Shown here: positions 39,174 to 48,590 of the stretch, piece by piece | Position numbering within the stretch: the first letter of the stretch is position 1 | Layout: every line of letters starts with the position of its first letter | Position numbers and translations under genes: made by a program | The notes under the pieces: model-generated | What the model was told of the DNA's origin: nothing | Seen by the model: only the letters and a program-made list of their open reading frames with translations | The model's database searches: none | Assembly: GCF_014652395.1 (NCBI RefSeq) | Contig: NZ_BMYS01000017.1 | Span: 1 to 64,000, forward strand | Direction: 5' to 3' | Source: Advenella faeciporci | Lineage (GTDB): Bacteria > Pseudomonadota > Gammaproteobacteria > Burkholderiales > Burkholderiaceae_B | Length of the DNA: 64,000 nucleotides

Positions 39174-40601
39174 TTATTTCTTAAACCCGCCAAAACCACC
39201 CATACCCATGTTTTTCAGGCCCTTGAGCCCGCCCATGGCACGCATCATCTTGCCCATGCCGCCTTTCTTGAACTGCTTCATCATGCCCTGCATTTGCTCA
39301 AACTGCTTAAGCAGTTTGTTCACTTCCTGCACCGGCACACCTGCACCCGCCGCAATACGACGTTTGCGTGAAGCCTTCAGCAATTCGGGTTTTGCCCGCT
39401 CCTGGGGCGTCATGGAGTTAAGGATACCCTCTGTACGGCGCAATTGCTTTTCGGCCTGACCACCCTGCAACTGGCCCGCTGCCTGGGCAAACTGTGCCGG
39501 CAGTTTTTCAAGCAGGGAACCCATATCCCCCATTTTCTTGACTTGCTGCAACTGCTCACGAAAATCATTCAGATCGAAGCGGTCGCCCGACTTGATCTTG
39601 GTGGCCAGCTTCTGGGCTTCGGCAATATCGATATTGCGCTGGGCCTGTTCAACCAGGGAAACAATATCCCCCATGCCCAGCACCCGCTGTGCCATACGCT
39701 CGGGGTGAAACGGCTCAAGGCCATCCAGTTTTTCAGAAACCCCAATGAACTTCAGGGGTTTACCGGTAATATGCCGCACAGACAAAGCGGCACCGCCCCG
39801 GGCATCACCATCCAGCTTGGTCATGACAACACCGGTCAAGGGCAAGGCTTCCGAGAAGGCCTTGGCCACATTCACGGCATCCTGCCCCTGCATGGCGTCA
39901 ACCACAAACAGGGTTTCAATGGGTTTGAGCACTTCATGAAGCATACTGATTTCGGCCATCATGGCCTCATCAATACCCAATCGACCGGCCGTATCCACCA
40001 GCAAGACATCATAATGATGCCGTTTTGCATGATCGACCGCTGCCAGGGCAATATCACGCGGTTTCTGGCTGGCATCTGACGGGAAGAAGTCCACCCCAAC
40101 CTGTGCGGCTACCGTTTTCAACTGTTCAATAGCGGCAGGCCGGTACACGTCTGCACTAACCACCAGCACTTTTTTACGCCCTGTCTTGCGACCGTTTTGC
40201 AGCAAATCGCCAGCGCTGATCAGCTTGGCCAGTTTACCGGTCGTAGTGGTTTTACCGGCACCTTGCAAACCGGCCATTAATACAACTGCCGGTGGCTGTG
40301 TCGCCAATGACAACTCGGAAGCCTGCGAACCCAGGTCTCCTCCCATTAAGGCGGTAAGCTCTTTGTGAACCACACCCACCAACGCCTGTCCGGGACTTAA
40401 GCTGCCGGCGACCTCTTCGCCCAGCGCACTTTCCTTGACCCTGGCAACAAACTCACGCACCACGGGCAAAGACACATCGGCCTCGAGTAATGCCAGGCGT
40501 ACCTCGCGCAGCATTTCCTGCGTGTTGGCTTCGGTCAGGCGGGCCTCTCCCCGGATGGTCTTCATGACCCGGGACAAACGGTTAGTTAAATTATCGAACA
40601 T
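39174..40601 (-). CDS. ffh: Signal recognition particle GTPase Ffh
   Basis: A 475-residue SRP54 homologue that binds 4.5S RNA and targets inner-membrane proteins. The N domain is followed by the GTPase domain with GLQGAGKTTTTGKLAKL (G1), DTAGRL (G3) and TKLDGDARGG (G4). The methionine-rich M domain ends in a Gly/Met/Lys tail (KGGMGKMMRAMGGLKGL). Length is slightly above E. coli Ffh. It converges with kbp and is divergent from the ccsA-like gene. Confidence 0.97.
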   Translation of the reverse strand: MFDNLTNRLSRVMKTIRGEARLTEANTQEMLREVRLALLEADVSLPVVREFVARVKESALGEEVAGSLSPGQALVGVVHKELTALMGGDLGSQASELSLATQPPAVVLMAGLQGAGKTTTTGKLAKLISAGDLLQNGRKTGRKKVLVVSADVYRPAAIEQLKTVAAQVGVDFFPSDASQKPRDIALAAVDHAKRHHYDVLLVDTAGRLGIDEAMMAEISMLHEVLKPIETLFVVDAMQGQDAVNVAKAFSEALPLTGVVMTKLDGDARGGAALSVRHITGKPLKFIGVSEKLDGLEPFHPERMAQRVLGMGDIVSLVEQAQRNIDIAEAQKLATKIKSGDRFDLNDFREQLQQVKKMGDMGSLLEKLPAQFAQAAGQLQGGQAEKQLRRTEGILNSMTPQERAKPELLKASRKRRIAAGAGVPVQEVNKLLKQFEQMQGMMKQFKKGGMGKMMRAMGGLKGLKNMGMGGFGGFKK

Positions 40602-40698
40602 GAATTTTGCACTTTAATAAATGAATTACCAGGATTAGAGGCTATACTTAGATGTTAATATGTCAATAACCTAACCCCTACAATCAAGATATCAGTTT

Positions 40699-41550
40699 AT
40701 GTCAGCTGACATTGTATTGCACTCTCTGGCCGCATTGGCCTATCTTCTGCTTAGTTTGTCAATTTGGCGCCCCATTGTGCAGCAAAAAACCATCAAGCAA
40801 ACCGGTTCAATCCGTAGTGTATGTGTTTTTTCCACCCTGGTGTTGCATGGTATTGCCGTGCACTGGGCTATCGTGCACGCAGACCATATCAGGCTGAACT
40901 GGTCCCAGGGCCTGTCCATTACCGTCTGGCTCGGCATGATCGTGTTCTGGATAGAAAGCAGGCTGAACAAAATAGACGGCCTGCTTTTGCTGCTGCTGCC
41001 TATTGCCAGCCTTATCTGCCTGCTCGCTGCCCTTTTCCCTTCCAGCGCAAACAGCCTGGTCATTCCATCACAAACCCATCTGTTCAAGATCCATTTACTG
41101 ATCTCGCTGTTTGCGTATAGCCTTATTGCGATTGCCGCCATCCAGGCTTTCTTGATGACCGCCCTGGACCAATACTTGCACAAGCCAATTAATTTTCAGG
41201 AAAACCCCTCGCTCACGACTCGCGTTCTTGAAGCCCAGCCACCTCTCCTGCAACAGGAACGTATCCTGTTCAAGCTGATCTGGATTGGTTTTGGCGTCCT
41301 GAGCCTGTCTATTGTCACAGGCATTATGGTGTCGCTCAACAAAACCGGCCAGTTCCTGCCCATGGATCACAAAACCATTTTCACCCTGCTTTCCTGGCTG
41401 GTATTCAGCATACTGCTGGCTGGACGCGGTCTTTGGGGCTGGCGCGGCAGGTTAGCTTTGCGATGGACACTTACCGGCTTCGCCCTGCTCATGCTGGCCT
41501 ATACGGGCACACGCTTTATCTTTGACGTTGTTGTAAACAAGGGTATCTGA
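40699..41550 (+). CDS. CcsA/YpjD-like cytochrome c assembly membrane protein
   Basis: A 283-residue inner-membrane protein with about eight helices. The C-terminal WGWRGRLALRWTLTGFALLM is the conserved end of the CcsA/CcmC (HemX-like) superfamily. The position divergent from ffh matches E. coli ypjD (corE) next to ffh. The family handles haem in c-type cytochrome assembly; the exact role of YpjD-type members is not established. The stop overlaps the next start (TGATG). Confidence 0.85.
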   Translation: MSADIVLHSLAALAYLLLSLSIWRPIVQQKTIKQTGSIRSVCVFSTLVLHGIAVHWAIVHADHIRLNWSQGLSITVWLGMIVFWIESRLNKIDGLLLLLLPIASLICLLAALFPSSANSLVIPSQTHLFKIHLLISLFAYSLIAIAAIQAFLMTALDQYLHKPINFQENPSLTTRVLEAQPPLLQQERILFKLIWIGFGVLSLSIVTGIMVSLNKTGQFLPMDHKTIFTLLSWLVFSILLAGRGLWGWRGRLALRWTLTGFALLMLAYTGTRFIFDVVVNKGI

Positions 41551-41804
41551 TGAGATTTTTTCTCTTTATCATCCTGATCATTATCCTGATGCTGGCCATC
41601 CGCATGTTTGCCGGTCGCGTTCAGGCGCTTTTCAAAAACATGCAATCAAACGCCAGCCAGCCACCCGCCACCCGGCAAAACCAGGCCAGCGAAGCCATGG
41701 TGCAATGCGCCCACTGCCATATTCACCTGCCCCGTTCGGAAGCCTGCCTCATCAATGGCAAAACCTGGTGTTCTGAAGAACATGCCCGACTGGGCCAGAA
41801 ATAA
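41550..41804 (+). CDS. PP0621-family small membrane protein
   Basis: An 84-residue protein with one N-terminal membrane helix (FFLFIILIIILMLAIRMFAG), a low-complexity linker, then a C-terminal metal-binding-like knuckle (VQCAHCHIHLPRSEAC ... WCSEEH). Four cysteines and several histidines could bind zinc. It matches the PP0621 family, which has no assigned function and is usually found beside ampD. Start and stop overlap both neighbours, so it is part of one operon with them. Confidence 0.85.
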   Translation: MRFFLFIILIIILMLAIRMFAGRVQALFKNMQSNASQPPATRQNQASEAMVQCAHCHIHLPRSEACLINGKTWCSEEHARLGQK

Positions 41805-42394
41805 TGGCCATTCCATTTTTACAGCTGGATCGCCACGGATGGCTGAAGCCAACCGTTAATATTCGCCTGGTGCCCTCGCCCAACTTCGACCAACGCGACA
41901 AAAACGAAAACGTCTCGCTGCTGGTGATTCATAACATCAGCCTGCCACCTTACCAGTATGGCGGCCCGTCCATAGAGCAGCTGTTTACCAACCGCCTTAA
42001 CCCAAACGAACACCCCTTCTTTGATGAAATCAAACACTTGCGGGTCTCGGCGCATTTTCTTATCCGCCGCAATGGGGAAATTGTCCAGTTCGTCAGCACC
42101 GAAAACCGTGCCTGGCATGCCGGTGTCTCCCGCTTTAATGGCCGAGAAAGCTGTAATGATTTTTCCATTGGCATCGAACTGGAAGGCTGTGACTTTGAAC
42201 CTTTCGAGCCCGAGCAATATGAAATCCTGAGTCAGCTCACCAAAGTATTAAGAGCGCGCTACACCTTAAGGGCGGTTCGTGGCCACGAACATATCGCACC
42301 AGGCAGAAAAACCGACCCGGGCCCCTACTTTGACTGGCAACAATATCAAACCGAAAGCGGCTGGACCAAACGGCAAATGCCCGAGCCCCGATAA
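41804..42394 (+). CDS. ampD: 1,6-anhydro-N-acetylmuramyl-L-alanine amidase AmpD
   Basis: A 196-residue cytoplasmic zinc amidase of peptidoglycan recycling. Zinc ligands are the His in LLVIHNISLPP and the His and Asp in VRGHEHIAPGRKTDPGPYFDW; RAWHAGVSRFNGRESCND is the substrate-binding segment. No signal peptide is present, as expected for AmpD rather than AmiD. In bacteria with an AmpR-controlled beta-lactamase, AmpD loss raises its expression; no ampC is in this window. Confidence 0.95.
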   Translation: MAIPFLQLDRHGWLKPTVNIRLVPSPNFDQRDKNENVSLLVIHNISLPPYQYGGPSIEQLFTNRLNPNEHPFFDEIKHLRVSAHFLIRRNGEIVQFVSTENRAWHAGVSRFNGRESCNDFSIGIELEGCDFEPFEPEQYEILSQLTKVLRARYTLRAVRGHEHIAPGRKTDPGPYFDWQQYQTESGWTKRQMPEPR

Positions 42395-42416
42395 ACACCG
42401 GAGCCGGGCATTTGCC
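42372..42416. terminator. Bidirectional hairpin between convergent ampD and htpG
   Basis: A perfect 12-bp inverted repeat, GGCAAATGCCCG (42372-42383) against CGGGCATTTGCC (42405-42416), spans the last seven codons and stop of ampD and the space before the htpG stop. The loop is 21 bases and no long T-run follows, so it is a plausible but not canonical terminator for both genes. Confidence 0.5.
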
Positions 42417-42438
42417 TGTAAACAGCTTCAGATAAGCG

Positions 42439-44355
42439 TTAAACCGACTTCAGCAGCAAAGCATTCATCCGCCTCACAAACGCGGCCGGATCGGCTATCT
42501 GGGCACCTTCGGCCAGCAGGGCCTGATCCAGCAACACATTGGCCCAATCGGCAAATTCATCACCTTCAGCCGCCTGAATACGGGCAATGATGGCATGCTC
42601 GGGGTTGATTTCAAGGACAGGTTTGAAATCGGGGGTTTCCTGACCCGCCGCCTGCAACATACGCAGCAAATGCGGACTTAATTCATTTTGGCCAACCACC
42701 ACGCAAGCCGGAGAATCCACCAGGCGCAGCGTTACATTAACGTCCTTGACCTTGTCTTTAAGCACTTCCTTCAGGCGCTCTACCAAGGGCTTGAAGGACT
42801 CGGCCACTTCTTCCTGCTTTTTCTTTTCCGCTTCATCGGCCAGTTCGGCAAGATCAAGGCCGCCCTTGGAGACCGACACCAGCTGCTTGCCCTCAAACTC
42901 GCGGAAATGGGACATCATCCACTCGTCAACCCGCTCTGACAGCAACAGGACCTCTATGCCTTTCTTGCGGAAGATCTCCAGGTGCGGACTGTTCTTGGCC
43001 GCATTGAAAGAGTCGGCCACCACATAGTAAATCCGGTCTTGCCCTTCTTTCATGCGTGAGATGTAATCGGCCAGTGAGACATTCTGCAAAGGCTCATCGG
43101 TATGGGTAGAGGCAAAACGCATCAGTTTGGCAATCCGCTCAAGGTTGGACGGATCCTCACCCGTTCCTTCTTTCAAAACCTGGCCAAACTCGGCCCAGAA
43201 GGTCGCGTAATCTTCGGGCTTGTTCTCGGCCATGTTTTCAAGCAGGGACAGGACACGCTTTACCGAACCTTCGCGAATGGAACGGACATCGCGGCTTTCC
43301 TGCAGAATTTCACGGGAAACGTTAAGTGGCAAGTCGGAAGAGTCAATCACGCCACGCACAAAACGCAGGTACGATGGTAGCAGCTGTTCGGCTTCATCCA
43401 TGATAAAGACGCGTTTCACATACAGTTTTACGCCACGCTTGCCGTCACGGTCCCACAAGTCAAACGGTGCGCGCTTGGGAATATACAGCAACTGGGTGTA
43501 CTCGCTGCGACCTTCCACGCGGTTATGGGTCCAGGCAAGCGGATCTTCAAAATCATGGCTGACATGCTTGTAAAACTCTTTATACTGCTCGTCGGTAATG
43601 TCAGACTTGTTACGGATCCACAGCGCGCTGGCCTGGTTTACCGCTTCCCACTCGTCCTGTTTAACCATCTCGCTTTTTTCTGAATCATACTCTTCTTTCT
43701 GCATAAGCACTGGCAGGGAAATATGATCGGAATAACGGCGCAAAATCTCGCTTAACTTCCAGTGGCTAAGGAATTCGTCTTCATCGGCACGCAGGTGCAA
43801 GGTAATATCGGTACCACGCGATTCCTTTTCAATCGTTTCAATGGTGAAGTCGCCCTGGCCTTCGGACGTCCAGCGTACGCCTTCATTTGCGGCCACACCG
43901 GCACGACGGCTTTCAACCGTAACCTTGTCGGCAACAATAAATGAAGAATAAAAACCCACGCCAAACTGGCCAATTAACTGGGCGTCTTTTTGTTTATCGC
44001 CGCTTAACTGAGAGAAAAACTCTTTCGTGCCAGAGCGCGCAATCGTGCCCAGGTTGGCGACTGCCTCTTCGTGGCTTAAGCCAATGCCATTATCGGAAAT
44101 GGTAATGGTACGGGCCTCTTTGTCATAGCTGACCTTGATTTGCAAGTCAGCGCCACCTTCAAGCAAAGCGGGATTATCAATCGCTTCAAAACGCAGCTTG
44201 TCACAGGCATCCGAAGCATTCGAAACCAGCTCCCGCAAGAAAATTTCCTTGTTGCTATACAGGGAATGAATCATTAAATGCAGTAATTGCTTGACTTCTG
44301 CCTGAAACCCCATAGTTTGCGGGCCGGCTTGAACAGCTGTTTCTTCTTGACTCAT
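42439..44355 (-). CDS. htpG: Chaperone HtpG (Hsp90)
   Basis: A 638-residue Hsp90. The N-terminal ATPase has [24 protein letters not shown] and [11 protein letters not shown]; the middle domain has [19 protein letters not shown]. The C-terminal dimerisation domain is complete. ATG at 44355 ([11 protein letters not shown]) is chosen; the frame extends upstream to 44457 but that part has no family similarity. No sigma-32-type promoter was confidently recognised upstream. Confidence 0.97.
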   Translation of the reverse strand: MSQEETAVQAGPQTMGFQAEVKQLLHLMIHSLYSNKEIFLRELVSNASDACDKLRFEAIDNPALLEGGADLQIKVSYDKEARTITISDNGIGLSHEEAVANLGTIARSGTKEFFSQLSGDKQKDAQLIGQFGVGFYSSFIVADKVTVESRRAGVAANEGVRWTSEGQGDFTIETIEKESRGTDITLHLRADEDEFLSHWKLSEILRRYSDHISLPVLMQKEEYDSEKSEMVKQDEWEAVNQASALWIRNKSDITDEQYKEFYKHVSHDFEDPLAWTHNRVEGRSEYTQLLYIPKRAPFDLWDRDGKRGVKLYVKRVFIMDEAEQLLPSYLRFVRGVIDSSDLPLNVSREILQESRDVRSIREGSVKRVLSLLENMAENKPEDYATFWAEFGQVLKEGTGEDPSNLERIAKLMRFASTHTDEPLQNVSLADYISRMKEGQDRIYYVVADSFNAAKNSPHLEIFRKKGIEVLLLSERVDEWMMSHFREFEGKQLVSVSKGGLDLAELADEAEKKKQEEVAESFKPLVERLKEVLKDKVKDVNVTLRLVDSPACVVVGQNELSPHLLRMLQAAGQETPDFKPVLEINPEHAIIARIQAAEGDEFADWANVLLDQALLAEGAQIADPAAFVRRMNALLLKSV

Positions 44356-44611
44356 AGTAATTGGCAAAATAAAAAAAAGTTGGAATGGAATTTGAAATAA
44401 CAACAGGCAAAGCCTGAGCGCTTCACACACACTTGGGGACAAACCGGTTTTTTTCAAGGGCCCGGCAAGGTTTTACTTAAAAGCGTATAATAGGTGGTCT
44501 TCAGGCATTATTGCCGCATGTTATTGGCTGCCCTCTTTCACTTGCTCCGCTTTACTGCCCGGGCTTGCTGAACCGGCAAACAATAACAACCTTTTCCCCA
44601 AAAAATTCACT

Positions 44612-45805
44612 ATGCAAGAAAAACAATTGTGGACCCCTGATTTCATTATCATCACCGGGGTCAACCTGCTTATTTCCATTGTCTTTTATTTCCTGATCGT
44701 TACCCTGGGAGACTATGTTACCCAGCGTTATGGGGTTTCTATCAGCATGGCAGGGCTGGCAGTGGGCATTTTCATTATTGGCGCCTTAACCAGTCGCCTT
44801 ATTATTGGCCAGCTGGTTGATGTGATTGGCCAGAAAAAAACGCTGCTGATCGGCCTGGTTGCCTTCACCCTAACCAACGGCCTGTACTTTTTCAGTGATT
44901 CCATTTATTCCCTGCTGGCTGCCCGTTTTCTGCACGGCCTGGCCATTGGCGTGGCCAGCACGGCCTGTGGAACCATCGTGGCGCATCTGATTCCATCCCA
45001 TCGCAAAGCCGAAGGCATTGGCTACTACAGCCTTAGCACCACACTGGCCTCGGCCAGCGGCCCTTTCCTGGGTTTATGGATAAGCCAAAATTTTGATTTC
45101 AAATGGTCTTTTGCCTTTTGTCTGTTTATCAGCCTGCTGGCCCTGACAGCCTCAACCTTCCTGAAAACCGGCTCAACCAAACACACGGGTGAACATCCTT
45201 TTCACTTTTCCCTGGGTGATCTTGTGGAACGCCAGGCCTTGCCGGTTTCAACAGTCATGTTCCTGCTGGGACTGTGCTTTGCCAGCGTGCTCACCTTCCT
45301 GAACAGCTACTCGATTGAACTGGATCTGGTCACGGCAGCCGGTTTCTTTTTTGTTGTCTATTCTGCCATCATCCTGTTTTCACGCCCGATTGCCGGCAAA
45401 ATCCTGGACAAAAAAGGTTCTAACGTGATCGTGTACCCCTGCTGCCTGTTACTGGCCCTGGGGATGGCGGCCATGGCAACAGCCGATTCAGCCCTAATGT
45501 TGCTTATAGCAGCCGCCCTGATTGGCATGGGTTACGGCAGCCTGCAATCGGCCCTGCAGGCTGTTGCCATCAAGGTGGTTAACCCACATCGCATGGGACT
45601 GGCCACCGCCACGTTTTATATCTGTCTGGATGCCGGACTGGGTTTTGGCCCTTACCTGTTGGGAATCATTATTACCGAAACCGGCTACCGCAACCTGTAC
45701 TGGCTCATGGCCGGTCTGGCCCTGCTATGCATGGTGCTGTTTTATATTGTGCATGGCCGCCATGTTGCTTATTTTCGTGAGCGAGACAGGCTGGAAAAAC
45801 AATAA
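44612..45805 (+). CDS. MFS transporter
   Basis: A 397-residue protein with twelve predicted helices in two halves. GQLVDVIGQKKTLLIG matches the loop 2-3 signature of major facilitator proteins, and HLIPSHRKAEGIGYY and LDKKGSNVIV are further conserved loops. The pattern fits drug- or metabolite-efflux families, but no substrate can be named. It stands alone and converges with the HugZ-like gene. Confidence 0.88.
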   Translation: MQEKQLWTPDFIIITGVNLLISIVFYFLIVTLGDYVTQRYGVSISMAGLAVGIFIIGALTSRLIIGQLVDVIGQKKTLLIGLVAFTLTNGLYFFSDSIYSLLAARFLHGLAIGVASTACGTIVAHLIPSHRKAEGIGYYSLSTTLASASGPFLGLWISQNFDFKWSFAFCLFISLLALTASTFLKTGSTKHTGEHPFHFSLGDLVERQALPVSTVMFLLGLCFASVLTFLNSYSIELDLVTAAGFFFVVYSAIILFSRPIAGKILDKKGSNVIVYPCCLLLALGMAAMATADSALMLLIAAALIGMGYGSLQSALQAVAIKVVNPHRMGLATATFYICLDAGLGFGPYLLGIIITETGYRNLYWLMAGLALLCMVLFYIVHGRHVAYFRERDRLEKQ

Positions 45806-45827
45806 ACAAGGCTTCACTCACCCACCC

Positions 45828-45861
45828 TTGCCTGCACGGGCCCAACTGCCACGGCAGGCAA
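45828..45861. terminator. Inverted repeat between convergent MFS and HugZ-like genes
   Basis: TTGCCTGC (45828-45835) pairs with GCAGGCAA (45854-45861) across an 18-base loop with some internal complementarity. No T-run follows, so terminator function rests on its position between converging genes. Confidence 0.35.
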
Positions 45862-45896
45862 AAAACCATTTCCAAGCACCTGGCATGCCTGATACA

Positions 45897-46403
45897 TTAG
45901 CGCCAATCGGCAATATTACGATTTGTCAGCTGGGTGGCGCTTTCACTCTTTTGCGGATCAAAAGCAAAAGCCTTGCCAAAGCCCTGCACCAGTGTGCCTT
46001 TTGACGGCGACAGCCGGTACATGACAAAGTCAGGCAAGGAAGCCAATAAACCTACCGTTTTACCGGCCCGTTCCGTCAGGGCAGCCAGTGCGCTTTCATA
46101 TTCTTCGCTGTTTTTGTCAACCGTTTCGGCTTTGGCCTGATAGCTTAAACGCACACGGGCATAGATGTTTTTGGTTTTGTTTTCATCGTCTGCCAGCAAA
46201 ATAGCCAGATTGGGGTTTTGCTGCAAATTGACCGTGTGCGTGGCCAGACCGGACACCAGAATATAAAAACGGTTATTGAGCCATGCGAAAGGGGTGTAGC
46301 TGGCGTTAGGCTCTCCCTTGTTATTGTTGGTTGCCATCATCAGGGAAAGGCATTCATTTTCATTGTGTAAACGGTCTATTTCAGCTTGCAGATCGGTATC
46401 CAT
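45897..46403 (-). CDS. Pyridoxamine 5'-phosphate oxidase-fold protein, HugZ/HutZ-like
   Basis: A 168-residue split-barrel flavin/haem-binding protein. PNASYTPFAWLNNRFYILVSG and the C-terminal LVQGFGKAFAFD are typical of HugZ/HutZ proteins, which bind or degrade haem during haem use. The protein is complete by length and begins MDTDLQAEIDRLHNENE. It is alone, with a pair of direct repeats in its upstream region. A general FMN-binding role is an alternative. Confidence 0.72.
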   Translation of the reverse strand: MDTDLQAEIDRLHNENECLSLMMATNNNKGEPNASYTPFAWLNNRFYILVSGLATHTVNLQQNPNLAILLADDENKTKNIYARVRLSYQAKAETVDKNSEEYESALAALTERAGKTVGLLASLPDFVMYRLSPSKGTLVQGFGKAFAFDPQKSESATQLTNRNIADWR

Positions 46404-46492
46404 GAGTTTCCTGCTGGTTTGAAGTTATGTGGTAGATGTTTTTACCCATACTTTATAGCCGGCTTGTTTTTTTGTGTTGCATAAACGACAAA

Positions 46493-46522
46493 TTATCATG
46501 AAAACTTTCTTTTATCATGAAA
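46493..46522 (-). promoter_or_regulatory. Direct repeat pair upstream of the HugZ-like gene
   Basis: TTATCATGAAA occurs at 46493-46503 and again at 46512-46522, 19 bases start to start, about two helix turns apart. It lies 90-120 bases upstream of the HugZ-like start, between that gene and tRNA-Leu. Its AT-rich look recalls iron- or redox-regulator sites, but it is not a clear Fur box. Confidence 0.4.
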
Positions 46523-46559
46523 TATGGCGGCTATTGCTGTAAAAAATAAAAAAACCGGA

Positions 46560-46565
46560 TATAAT
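46560..46565 (+). promoter_or_regulatory. Possible -10 element of tRNA-Leu
   Basis: A perfect TATAAT lies 58 bases upstream of the mature tRNA. A TTGCTG at 46534-46539 would be the -35 but with a long 20-base spacer, so the promoter is tentative. Confidence 0.35.
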
Positions 46566-46623
46566 TTCCTCTTTCCTGCCTATAGTTACGGGTTGAAATT
46601 TTATTACCAGTAACGTCAAAATT

Positions 46624-46708
46624 GCCCGGGTGGTGAAATTGGTAGACGCAGGGGACTCAAAATCCCCCGCCGCAAGGCGTGCCGGTTCGATTCCGGCCCC
46701 GGGCACCA
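46624..46708 (+). tRNA. tRNA-Leu (anticodon CAA), ICE attachment site
   Basis: The 85-base gene folds as a type II tRNA. The acceptor stem is GCCCGGG/CCCGGGC with CCA encoded at the 3' end. The anticodon stem GGGGA/TCCCC encloses CTCAAAA, giving anticodon CAA. The variable arm is GCCGCAAGGCGT, and the T arm has GGTTCGATTCC. Right after it the sequence changes to an integrase-bearing element, so its 3' end is the likely attachment core and the gene is kept intact. Confidence 0.96.
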
Positions 46709-46831
46709 ACGGCTTGTTCCAAACAGGTTCAAGCTGCACCAAATTCTCAAGAAAATCATGTGGTTAGGATAGAATCTTAACCCATGATGTTCCATCAAGT
46801 TTCAGTAAATCCCGACGTTGCGTGCCCCCCA

Positions 46832-46883
46832 AGGTGTACCCTAGACTGGTTGTACCCAGTTTTCTTTTTGCAGGGGTACACCT
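46832..46883. promoter_or_regulatory. Perfect inverted repeat framing the integrase start
   Basis: AGGTGTACCC (46832-46841) is exactly complementary to GGGTACACCT (46874-46883), which ends one base before the integrase ATG. A third partial copy, TGTACCC, is at 46851-46857. The arrangement suggests an operator controlling int, or arm-type sites bound by the integrase. Confidence 0.5.
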
Positions 46884-48167
46884 ATGGGATTCCTGACTGA
46901 CCTGAAGATCCGCACCCTCTCGCCCAGCGCCAAAGAGCAGATGCTAAATGACGGCGATGGCCTCTACCTGCGCGTGCGCGCATCCAGCAAAAGTTGGCTC
47001 TATCGGTACAAATCCGGTACGAAGCAAATCAAGATCGGCCTAGGCGCCTACCCAACGATCACCCTCGCAATGGCACGCGAACTCACCAGAGAGGCGAACG
47101 CGCTGCGCGCTCAAGGCATCGACCCGCAAGACGCTCGACGAGAGCAGCAAGAGCAAGCCAAGATCGCCAAGATGAATACCTTCGAACTGATGGCGCGCGC
47201 CTGGCTCGAAAGTGCCAGCAAGGATCGCGTCTGGTCTGCCGGCTACAAAAGCAAGGTCACCCGGCACTTGGAAATTCACGTGTTCCCCTGGGTTGGTGAC
47301 AAAGCCATGGAGGCCATCAGACCTCCTGAAATCGTTCGATGCCTGCATCGCATCAAGGATCGCGGCAACCTGGAAACGGCGCAGCGTGTCCGCGAAGCCG
47401 TCCAGCACGTCTATCAGTACGCTGTGGATACGGGTGTATTGGAGCCCGCCCAGAATTTCGTCAACAACCGTACGGGTGGCTTGCCAACACCGCGCGGCCG
47501 CCACTACGCCGCCATCACTGACCCGCAGCTACTGGGCCAGCTTTTAAGGGACATGCGCGCGTACTCCGGCAACTTCATTTCCGTTGCCGCCTTGCGCTTG
47601 GCTCCCCTGGTGTTCCAGCGGCCCGGCCAACTGCGCCTGGCACATTGGGAAGATGTCGATCTCAAAAAGGGACTGTGGCGCTGCCCGCCAGAGAACATGA
47701 AGATGCGCGAGTGGCAGAAGCGCGATAGCCGCACCCCTGCGCATATCGTGCCCCTTTCACGTCAGGCTCGGCGGGTTCTGGAGGATCTGCTGCCCATTAC
47801 CGGCCCCTCCGGCCCGGTGTTCCCCAACATGGCCAGGCGCTCCGACAAGTCACGCTATATCAGCGAAAACACGATCAACTCGGCTTTGCGCACACTAGGG
47901 TATGACACCAAAGAACAGATCACAGGCCATGGATTTCGGGCTACCGCACGCACGATGATCCGCGAGTATCTTGGCTGGGAGCCGGACGTCATCGAACGCC
48001 ACCTGGCACACGTGTCGAAAGAAGAACTGGGCGCCAGCTACGACCGCGCCACCTTCTTGGCTCAGCGCAAAGTGATGGTGCAGCAGTGGGCGGATTTTCT
48101 GGATGAGCTGGAGGCGGGAAAAATGCCCAAGCTTGCGGACAACGTCCTCTGGCTCAAGCGTGCGTAG
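46884..48167 (+). CDS. int: P4-type tyrosine integrase
   Basis: A 427-residue recombinase. The N-terminal DUF4102-like arm-binding domain (about 1-95: LRVRASSKSWLYRYKSG, KIGLGAYPTITLAMAR) is followed by the core-binding domain and the catalytic domain. Catalytic residues are visible as Arg in FQRPGQLRLAHW, H-x-x-R in TGHGFRATART, His in IERHLAHV and Tyr in GASYDRA. It should drive insertion into and excision from tRNA-Leu, 175 bases upstream. AGGGG precedes the ATG. Intact length suggests a functional enzyme. Confidence 0.95.
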   Translation: MGFLTDLKIRTLSPSAKEQMLNDGDGLYLRVRASSKSWLYRYKSGTKQIKIGLGAYPTITLAMARELTREANALRAQGIDPQDARREQQEQAKIAKMNTFELMARAWLESASKDRVWSAGYKSKVTRHLEIHVFPWVGDKAMEAIRPPEIVRCLHRIKDRGNLETAQRVREAVQHVYQYAVDTGVLEPAQNFVNNRTGGLPTPRGRHYAAITDPQLLGQLLRDMRAYSGNFISVAALRLAPLVFQRPGQLRLAHWEDVDLKKGLWRCPPENMKMREWQKRDSRTPAHIVPLSRQARRVLEDLLPITGPSGPVFPNMARRSDKSRYISENTINSALRTLGYDTKEQITGHGFRATARTMIREYLGWEPDVIERHLAHVSKEELGASYDRATFLAQRKVMVQQWADFLDELEAGKMPKLADNVLWLKRA

Positions 48168-48221
48168 GCCCGCCTTGGCTTGCAATCCGTAGCCTCATCA
48201 TCCCAGAAATGGTATATTTGC

Positions 48222-48590
48222 ATGAAGCCTTCCACCACAAAGCCGCTCTTCTGGCTTGGCAGTAGCAAGAAAGACCTGCTGGCCCTTCCCGTCACTGTAC
48301 GAAAGTTTTTCGGTCATGCGCTCGATTTTGCCCAGCGTGGCGAACAGCACGAAGCGGAAAAAGTGCTAAAAGGCTTTGGCAGTGCGGGCGTGCTAGAAAT
48401 TGTTGAAGACGACACCGGCGGCACTTACCGCACCGTCTACACCGTGCGCTTCGCCGAGGCCGTCTTTGTGCTGCATGTCTTCCGAAAGAAAAGCAAACGG
48501 GGCATTGAAACGCCCAAGCCGGACATGGACATCATTCATCAGCGTTTGAAGGCGGCTGCAATCGTTGCGCAGGAGTTGAGAAATGAGTAA
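48222..48590 (+). CDS. HigB/Gp49-like toxin of a type II toxin-antitoxin pair
   Basis: A 122-residue RelE-superfamily protein of the phage-derived Gp49-like group. Recognisable parts are LPVTVRKFFGHALDFAQRGE, GSAGVLEIVEDDTGGTYRTVYT and VFVLHVFRKKSKRGIETP, which include the basic C-terminal residues expected of a ribosome-dependent mRNA endonuclease. ATG at 48222 is chosen because the frame before it (from 48180) lacks family similarity. Toxin first, antitoxin second is the usual HigBA order. The stop overlaps the antitoxin start by eight bases. Confidence 0.82.
   Translation: MKPSTTKPLFWLGSSKKDLLALPVTVRKFFGHALDFAQRGEQHEAEKVLKGFGSAGVLEIVEDDTGGTYRTVYTVRFAEAVFVLHVFRKKSKRGIETPKPDMDIIHQRLKAAAIVAQELRNE

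Noticed and set aside
46493-46522. Fur box
   Set aside because: The repeats do not fit the 19-bp GATAATGATAATCATTATC pattern well enough; reported only as direct repeats.
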